This document shows, one piece after another, positions 14,405-18,799 of a stretch of DNA of 18,799 bases (position 1 is its first letter; each line of letters starts with the position of its first letter). The notes under the pieces were generated by a model. That model made no database searches and was not told the DNA's origin. It saw nothing but the letters and a program-made list of their open reading frames with translations. A program made the translations under genes and the position numbers. The DNA comes from Onthovicinus sp900555545 (GTDB lineage: Bacteria > Bacillota > Clostridia > Oscillospirales > Acutalibacteraceae), in assembly GCA_949296915.1 (NCBI GenBank), contig CASFPX010000025.1, positions 1-18,799 on the forward strand, written 5' to 3'.

Positions 14405-15742
14405 ATGAATAACACCTCTCGCCGTGGTACGGTCCGCATTGTCAGCTTTATCCTGGCTGGCTTTGTGGCGCTCGGCGCCTCTTCCATCGTCAATGCGGTC
14501 CGCGCGCAGAACCTGGCGCTCCAAGTAGAATCCTCCAACGAACGCGCGCTCGGGGAACTCGGGGAATATATCACCAATATCCAGACCTCCCTGCAAAAAG
14601 GGCTCTACGCCAATACGCCCGATATGGCGACCAAACTCGCCATGCAGCTGCGTCAGGAGGCGGCCGGGGCCAAGAGCAGCCTATCTCAGCTTGCGATGGG
14701 GGAAACGGAACTGGAGCACCTGTACCGGTTTTTATCCCAAGTGGGCGAATTTGCACTCTCACTCTCCCGCAAGATGGAAAGCGGCCAGGATATCACTGCG
14801 GCGGAGCGCAAAACGCTCCAGGAACTCTCGGCCTATGCGGACCAGCTCACCAGCCAGATGGAAGAGATCCGCACCTCTCTGAGCAGCGGGACCCTCAACT
14901 TCAGCCAAGCCGTCAGCACACTCTCCTCCTCCGGCAGCGGGACTTATATCGGGGATGCAATGGATGACATTGAGCAATCCATGGCCGATCTGCCGACCTT
15001 GATCTATGATGGCCCCTTCTCCGATCACATCATGCAGGCACAGCCAAAGATGACCACGGGCAAGGAGGAAATCTCCCTCTCCGAGGCAACCCAAATTGCC
15101 GCACAAATCAGCGGCCTCTCCGCCGAAGAACTCACCCACACCGAGGACGAGGCAGGCACCATGCCGTCCTACGGCTTCTCCCATGGGGAGACGACCATCA
15201 GCATCACCAAATACGGCGGTTACCTCAGCTATATGCTCTCCTCCCGCTACGCGGATGAAGTTACGATCGGATATACCGAGGCCGTACAAAAGGCTAAAGC
15301 CTATCTGGACCAGATCGGTTATACCAACATGACGGAATCCTACTATTCCATCAGCGATGGAATCTGCACCATCAACTTTGCCTATACGCAAGATGGCGTG
15401 ATCTGTTATCCCGACCTGATCAAGGTATCCGTGGCGCTTGACAACGGCCAGATCACCGGGGTGGATGCCCGCGGCTATCTGATGAACCATACGGAGCGCA
15501 CCATCAGCCCGGCTGCCCTCACCAGTGAGGCTGCGTCGAAAAACGTGAGCGAATCCCTGCAAATCGAGTCCTCACGGCCAGTGATGATCCCAACGGACAG
15601 TTTGGGGGAACAGTACTGCTATGAATTCAAATGTAAGGGCCCGAGCGGCGAGGATGTGCTGATCTATATTGATACGGCCACCGGGCAGGAGGATAATATT
15701 TTGATTCTCACCTACTCCGACAATGGTGTCTTCACCCGATAA
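14405..15742 (+). CDS. ypeB: germination protein YpeB
   Basis: This 445-residue protein is needed for SleB to accumulate and stay stable in the spore. Residues 11-31 form a signal or anchor helix (VRIVSFILAGFVALG). The N-terminal half is long and helical, with the YpeB features NERALGELGEYITNIQTSLQKGLYA (46-70) and ADLPTLIYDGPFSDH (194-208). The C-terminal half holds PepSY-type segments: SLSEATQIAAQISGLSA near 225-240, then GYTEAVQKAKAYLDQIGY near 289-306, with VSVALDNGQITGVDARGYLMNH at about 341-362. The ATG at 14405 has an AAGGAAAGGA-like ribosome binding site 11-14 bases upstream, a rather long spacing; the ATG at 14391 runs into a stop after six codons. In Bacillus the gene directly follows sleB; here it stands alone. 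Confidence 0.93.
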   Translation: MNNTSRRGTVRIVSFILAGFVALGASSIVNAVRAQNLALQVESSNERALGELGEYITNIQTSLQKGLYANTPDMATKLAMQLRQEAAGAKSSLSQLAMGETELEHLYRFLSQVGEFALSLSRKMESGQDITAAERKTLQELSAYADQLTSQMEEIRTSLSSGTLNFSQAVSTLSSSGSGTYIGDAMDDIEQSMADLPTLIYDGPFSDHIMQAQPKMTTGKEEISLSEATQIAAQISGLSAEELTHTEDEAGTMPSYGFSHGETTISITKYGGYLSYMLSSRYADEVTIGYTEAVQKAKAYLDQIGYTNMTESYYSISDGICTINFAYTQDGVICYPDLIKVSVALDNGQITGVDARGYLMNHTERTISPAALTSEAASKNVSESLQIESSRPVMIPTDSLGEQYCYEFKCKGPSGEDVLIYIDTATGQEDNILILTYSDNGVFTR

Positions 15743-15902
15743 CTTGTGGGTATGTTCGCATCATAACACAAAAATGTTACAAAAACTTGGCGTTTTGGTT
15801 CCAATATGTTCCTCGCTTGTCCGCCATTAAAATGCACTGCCACCCATTCTCAAAAATTTATCGGATATTCCCCAAATTCTTGCTCAGAGCATAAAAAAAT
15901 TA
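15743..15902. other. intergenic region after ypeB
   Basis: This AT-rich stretch has no convincing reading frame on either strand and no clear stem followed by a T-run. I see no recognisable terminator for ypeB. It ends at the promoter of the lipoprotein gene. Confidence 0.5.
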
Positions 15903-15931
15903 TTGACTATACAACATTCGAGCTGTAAAAT
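15903..15931 (+). promoter_or_regulatory. sigma-A promoter of the lipoprotein gene
   Basis: TTGACT (15903-15908) and TAAAAT (15926-15931) are spaced by exactly 17 bases, each with five of six consensus matches. The -10 box lies 76 bases before the ATG at 16008, leaving an AT-rich leader of about 70 bases. The gene therefore appears to be transcribed separately from ypeB. Confidence 0.7.
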
Positions 15932-16007
15932 GTAGTAGTAGTTGATATTTTTTATGCTTTTTATCCATAAATTGAGGGTAAAGCATTCAGAAATGGGGGT
16001 TTGGAAA

Positions 16008-16892
16008 ATGAAAAAGTTTGGGTTTAAGGGCATTTGCCTGGGATTGGCGTCAATATTGCTGTTCTCGCTCACAGCATGTGGCGGCACGGGAGAGCCTGCG
16101 GTAGAATCGGAAAGTCAGGAGGCCGTGCCCGCAGTGGCCGAGAGTGCCACAGCAATGGAGACAGATCCTGTTGCTCCCGTCACAGAGCAGGAGACACAAG
16201 CGCCCACCACAGAGGTGGAAACACAGCCGGCAATCCCCTCCACCAAGGCGGAGATCCTTGCGCTGTATACTGAGGCTATGAACAAGGCAAAATCCGGAAA
16301 GCCCGCCTATCACAAGGTGGAGTATCAGGAGATCACCGAAAAAAACTTTGACGGCAAGGCTGTGAACACGGTATTGAGCCTGGCCTCCAAATTCATGACT
16401 ACACCGGAAAAAGCCACAAAAAATCCAGAGATCCACGAAAAAGGCGCCGACACCACATATTTCCCGGTCTATGAGGGCAGCGCCGGCTGCCTGATCGCTC
16501 CGGAAAACGCGGAGGAAGCTATCGAATCGGCCAGCTGTAAAGAACTTGGGGACGGTAACTACGAGATTGTTATCACCCTCAACGAGGAGACCGACCCGGA
16601 ACCCCTCGAATCCTACCACGGGCAGATGTTCTCCCCCCTCTCACGGAAGGTGATCGACGCGGAACTGGAAAAACTCAGTGTGGTCAAGACGGAGTATTAC
16701 TCCATCCTCTACCATGACTGCACCGCAACGCTGGTTGTAAATCCGGAAACACTGGAGATCGTCTCCCTGTACCAGCGGATGTACTGCTTGATTACGGCTA
16801 AGGGCGCAATCGATATGGGCATCATCCACTTTGATATCGACGGCAACGCCACCCTGCAAAACACACTGCAAATCTCTGATTTCCAGTACTGA
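16008..16892 (+). CDS. lipoprotein of unknown function
   Basis: This encodes 294 residues. A lipoprotein signal peptide (MKKFGFKG, hydrophobic core, SLTAC) ends at the lipidated Cys24. Residues 27-78 are a disordered Glu/Thr/Pro/Ala-rich tether, typical of Clostridial surface lipoproteins. The folded part begins at about 79 (STKAEILALYTEAMNKAKSGKPAYHKV) and holds about 215 residues with no motif I recognise. Four cysteines in the folded part (161, 177, 238, 260) could form disulfides. The start is placed by the lipobox and a GGGGG element 8 bases upstream; an in-frame ATG at 15942 would add a tail that spoils the signal peptide. The gene has its own promoter and a following hairpin, so it seems monocistronic. 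Confidence 0.85.
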   Translation: MKKFGFKGICLGLASILLFSLTACGGTGEPAVESESQEAVPAVAESATAMETDPVAPVTEQETQAPTTEVETQPAIPSTKAEILALYTEAMNKAKSGKPAYHKVEYQEITEKNFDGKAVNTVLSLASKFMTTPEKATKNPEIHEKGADTTYFPVYEGSAGCLIAPENAEEAIESASCKELGDGNYEIVITLNEETDPEPLESYHGQMFSPLSRKVIDAELEKLSVVKTEYYSILYHDCTATLVVNPETLEIVSLYQRMYCLITAKGAIDMGIIHFDIDGNATLQNTLQISDFQY

Positions 16893-16921
16893 TCCATTTG
16901 ATTTTACCCTTTGATAAACCG

Positions 16922-16948
16922 GCATGCCCCCTTGCATCGGGGGCATGC
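16922..16948 (+). terminator. hairpin after the lipoprotein gene
   Basis: GCATGCCCCC (16922-16931) pairs with GGGGGCATGC (16939-16948) across a 7-base loop, a perfect 10-bp GC-rich stem 29 bases after the lipoprotein stop. Only TTCATC follows, so the T-tract is weak. A terminator is the likely role. Confidence 0.6.
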
Positions 16949-16998
16949 TTCATCAATGATGAAATGACAACTTACACTATAGAAACGGAGGACTGTTT

Positions 16999-18021
16999 AT
17001 GCAGCATCAGATCACCCAGCGCACCCGGCTGTTGAACGCCCAGGGGAACGTAGCCGAGCCGGGCTACTGTGTACATAACCTGTACGACTATGCGCGCAGC
17101 GAGATCAGGGCCAATCCTCTCCGCATTAAGGAGTGGGACTTTTATCAGATTACGAACGAGCGCTATACCATGCAGATGACCATCGGTTCTCTGTCCTACG
17201 GGGGGATGAGCGGCGTCACGCTCTTCGACCGGCAGACCGGGGAACGGTTTGAGTGCAACGACCTGGCCTTATTCCCCTTTGACAAGTACCACCTGCCGGC
17301 CAATACGGAGGTGCCACACAAAATCACCATCGACAAAAAAGGCTTTTACATGTGCTTTGACGTGACAGAAAAAAGGCGCATCCTGACCCTTCGCGGCCAT
17401 AACCGCAAGGGCGGGGATTTTAAGGCCGATATCATCTACGACGTGATGCCCGGCCTGCAATCGTTGGTTATGGCCGTTCCCTTTGCGCAGCAGGGCCATT
17501 TTTATCTGAATCAAAAAATAAACTGTATGCCTGTGACAGGCCGGGTACGCATCGGCAGCCGGGTAATCGAATTCCATCCGGAGACGTCATTCGGCCTGCT
17601 CGACTGGGGCCGCGGCGTGTGGCCATTCATCCAGAGCTGGTACTGGGGTAACGGCAGCTGTTGGCTCCCTGATGGACGTATTTTCGGGTTTGAAATCGGA
17701 TGGGGCTTTGGCGATATGAGCGCCGCCAGCGAAAACACGCTTTTCCTGGATGGGATCGCGCATAAAATCGACCAGGTCTATTTAAAAAAGGATCCAGTAG
17801 ACTACATGAAGCCATGGGTGTTCACCTCCAACGACGGCCGGTTTGAGATGACGATGACACCGGAATATGACAATTTCACAAATCTGCGTTTCCTGGGGCT
17901 GGGGAACCGGTGCCACCAGGTGTTCGGCAAATGGAACGGAACCGTCGGACTGGATGACGGGACGCAGCTGGAAATTCACGATATGACAGCATTCTGCGAA
18001 TTCTCAGATAATCACTGGTAA
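16999..18021 (+). CDS. DUF2804 family protein
   Basis: This encodes 340 residues with no signal peptide. The sequence fits the DUF2804 family: an N-terminal QRTRLLNAQGNVAEPGYC region (7-24), IKEWDFYQI (43-51), DRQTGERF (77-84), and the conserved centre SFGLLDWGRGVWPF...SWYWGNGS (197-220) followed by FGFEIGWGFGD (229-239). The many Trp and aromatic Gly pairs and the predicted beta content suggest a beta-sandwich, but no reaction is established for the family as far as I know. GGAGG lies about 7 bases before the ATG. It sits between two lipoprotein genes with hairpins or gaps on both sides, so it may be transcribed alone; I found no good promoter directly upstream. Confidence 0.85.
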   Translation: MQHQITQRTRLLNAQGNVAEPGYCVHNLYDYARSEIRANPLRIKEWDFYQITNERYTMQMTIGSLSYGGMSGVTLFDRQTGERFECNDLALFPFDKYHLPANTEVPHKITIDKKGFYMCFDVTEKRRILTLRGHNRKGGDFKADIIYDVMPGLQSLVMAVPFAQQGHFYLNQKINCMPVTGRVRIGSRVIEFHPETSFGLLDWGRGVWPFIQSWYWGNGSCWLPDGRIFGFEIGWGFGDMSAASENTLFLDGIAHKIDQVYLKKDPVDYMKPWVFTSNDGRFEMTMTPEYDNFTNLRFLGLGNRCHQVFGKWNGTVGLDDGTQLEIHDMTAFCEFSDNHW

Positions 18022-18153
18022 AACACTCAGGGCAAGCCAAACACTTTTCCCGCAAAGGATCCCTGATGATTCGGCGAAAAATGGGCAATACTATCCTTGC
18101 ACCGTCTAACACGGTACGTCATACGAATCATTTTTAAAAGGGGGATCCTTCAG
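18022..18153. other. intergenic region with a small inverted repeat
   Basis: No gene is visible. A 5-bp inverted repeat, ACCGT (18101-18105) and ACGGT (18111-18115), overlaps a poor promoter-like pair (TTGCAC at 18097-18102, CATACG 17 bases later). The pair is too weak for me to call a promoter. Confidence 0.3.
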
Positions 18154-18471
18154 ATGAAAACATTCCGCAAAAAGCTGCTCAGCTTAGCCGTACTTTCCGC
18201 GATGTGTCTGCTGATTTTCTCAGGTTGTGGGAACACCGAGGACGGGAAAGTCACCGATGACCGCAACACGACAGACCGCAGCAGTGTCGGATCCGATATC
18301 CAGGAGGGTATGTCGGATATGGGCAGTGACATCGGCGATATGGTCACCGAAGCCGGAGACGCGATCCGTGACGGCGTAACGGCTGCGGCGGATGCAGGCC
18401 GTGATGCCATGACCGATATTTCCAGGGCGGCGAGCGATGCTGCGCAGGATGTCCGCGATGCCGTGCGGTAA
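18154..18471 (+). CDS. small lipoprotein with 11-residue amphipathic repeats
   Basis: This encodes 105 residues. A lipoprotein signal peptide ends in FSGC with the lipidated Cys25 (Phe at -3 is unusual but tolerated). After a polar spacer (26-48), residues 49-103 divide exactly into five ungapped 11-residue units. Column 3 is Glu or Asp in all five; column 5 is Met, Val, Val, Met, Ala; column 8 is Met, Ala, Ala, Ile, Val; and column 11 is Ala in four units. Such hendecads form long amphipathic helices, as in LEA group 3 proteins and lipid-surface binding proteins. The ATG at 18154 follows AAGGGGG at 7-8 bases; an upstream in-frame ATG at 18097 gives no signal peptide. A strong terminator follows. 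The function is unknown; coating a membrane or desiccation protection are guesses. Confidence 0.8.
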   Translation: MKTFRKKLLSLAVLSAMCLLIFSGCGNTEDGKVTDDRNTTDRSSVGSDIQEGMSDMGSDIGDMVTEAGDAIRDGVTAAADAGRDAMTDISRAASDAAQDVRDAVR

Positions 18472-18483
18472 AAAAGCCGGTAT

Positions 18484-18523
18484 TCCCCCTGCTCCGTTTT
18501 GACAGGCGGAGCGGGGATTTTTT
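18484..18523 (+). terminator. strong intrinsic terminator
   Basis: A GC-rich stem (TCCCC and GCTCCG at 18484-18496 pairing with CGGAGC and GGGGA at 18507-18517, with a small bulge) is followed directly by six T (18518-18523). It ends the transcript of the small lipoprotein gene. Confidence 0.85.
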
Positions 18524-18591
18524 ATTTTCTTACAAAACTATTACAAAGCGGCCTTAATTCTTACAATTTATTTACGTTTAGGCGGAAAAGA

Positions 18592-18620
18592 TTGCGCTTT
18601 CGTCCGTTGGGCGGTATGAT
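18592..18620 (+). promoter_or_regulatory. sigma-A promoter of the ABC transporter gene
   Basis: TTGCGC (18592-18597) and TATGAT (18615-18620) are 17 bases apart, between the strong terminator and the ATPase start. About 68 bases separate the -10 box from the ATG. Confidence 0.5.
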
Positions 18621-18688
18621 AGGAATTGCAAAAGGCCCCTGGCGCATAAAAGGGTTCATACAAACCATCCCAAAAGGAGGAGAGCAAG

Positions 18689-18799
18689 ATGATCGAAATC
18701 AGCAAAGTCACGAAGAAATTCGGGACCTTTACGGCGATCGAGGATCTTTCCATCACCGTGGAGGAGGCTACCATCTACGGTCTGGTGGGATATAACGGC
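18689..18799 (+). CDS. ABC transporter ATP-binding protein, N-terminal fragment
   Basis: Only the first 37 codons are inside the window; the gene is cut by the right edge. The visible part has the standard opening of an ABC ATPase: IEISKVTKKFGTFTAIEDLSITV with the aromatic A-loop position near Phe11, then IYGLVGYNG, which begins the Walker A motif (GxxGxNGxGKS/T) at residue 31. Tyr in GLVGYNG is typical of drug- or multidrug-type exporters of the CcmA class. AAAAGGAGG lies 8 bases before the ATG. The permease and the substrate are not visible. Confidence 0.85.
   Translation, partial: MIEISKVTKKFGTFTAIEDLSITVEEATIYGLVGYNG

Noticed and set aside
15884..16087. Small minus-strand frame over the lipoprotein promoter
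   Set aside because: It has no ribosome binding site, runs through a good plus-strand promoter and overlaps the lipoprotein signal peptide.

Overview
The window is about 18.8 kb of densely coding DNA of moderately high GC, with strong AGGAGG-type ribosome binding sites. It carries two spore-germination genes (sleB and ypeB), lipoproteins, a class B sortase and Firmicutes-type housekeeping genes. This points to an endospore-forming member of the Clostridia. A gut Oscillospiraceae-like bacterium is my best guess, but that is inference. I see no phage, insertion sequence, CRISPR, tRNA or rRNA.

Left part (1-3,947, + strand). A good sigma-A promoter at 27-55 points left, out of the window. sleB (spore cortex lytic enzyme) is followed by a tight three-gene unit: a membrane-anchored protein of unknown function, a GNAT acetyltransferase and hslO (Hsp33). 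A near-perfect hairpin separates hslO from the convergent operon.

Middle (3,976-14,303, - strand). One long, closely spaced operon reads, in transcription order: cysteine desulfurase, thiI, cinA, class B sortase, a large membrane protein, and a cytoplasmic GH2 beta-galactosidase. A sigma-A-like promoter (TTGCGT-17-TATAAT) lies in front. The first two genes supply sulfur for tRNA 4-thiouridine, and cinA is a pyridine-nucleotide repair or salvage enzyme. The large protein is the most interesting object here. Its cytoplasmic half looks like a decayed copy of CinA, with both the N-terminal and the amidase-like domain present and the active-site motifs gone. It is joined by one membrane helix and a Thr/Glu/Pro-rich linker to an extracellular SpoIID/LytB domain whose blocks are in circularly permuted order. 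The apparent parent, cinA, lies two genes upstream in the same operon.

Right part (14,321-18,799, + strand). ypeB, the partner of SleB, is transcribed divergently from the operon, about 13 kb from sleB. Both germination genes carry a similar promoter-like element (G[GT]ATA, 17 bases, AAAAATA). Then come an unknown lipoprotein with its own sigma-A promoter, a DUF2804 protein, a small lipoprotein built of five 11-residue amphipathic repeats and followed by a strong terminator, and the first 37 codons of an ABC-transporter ATPase cut by the window edge.
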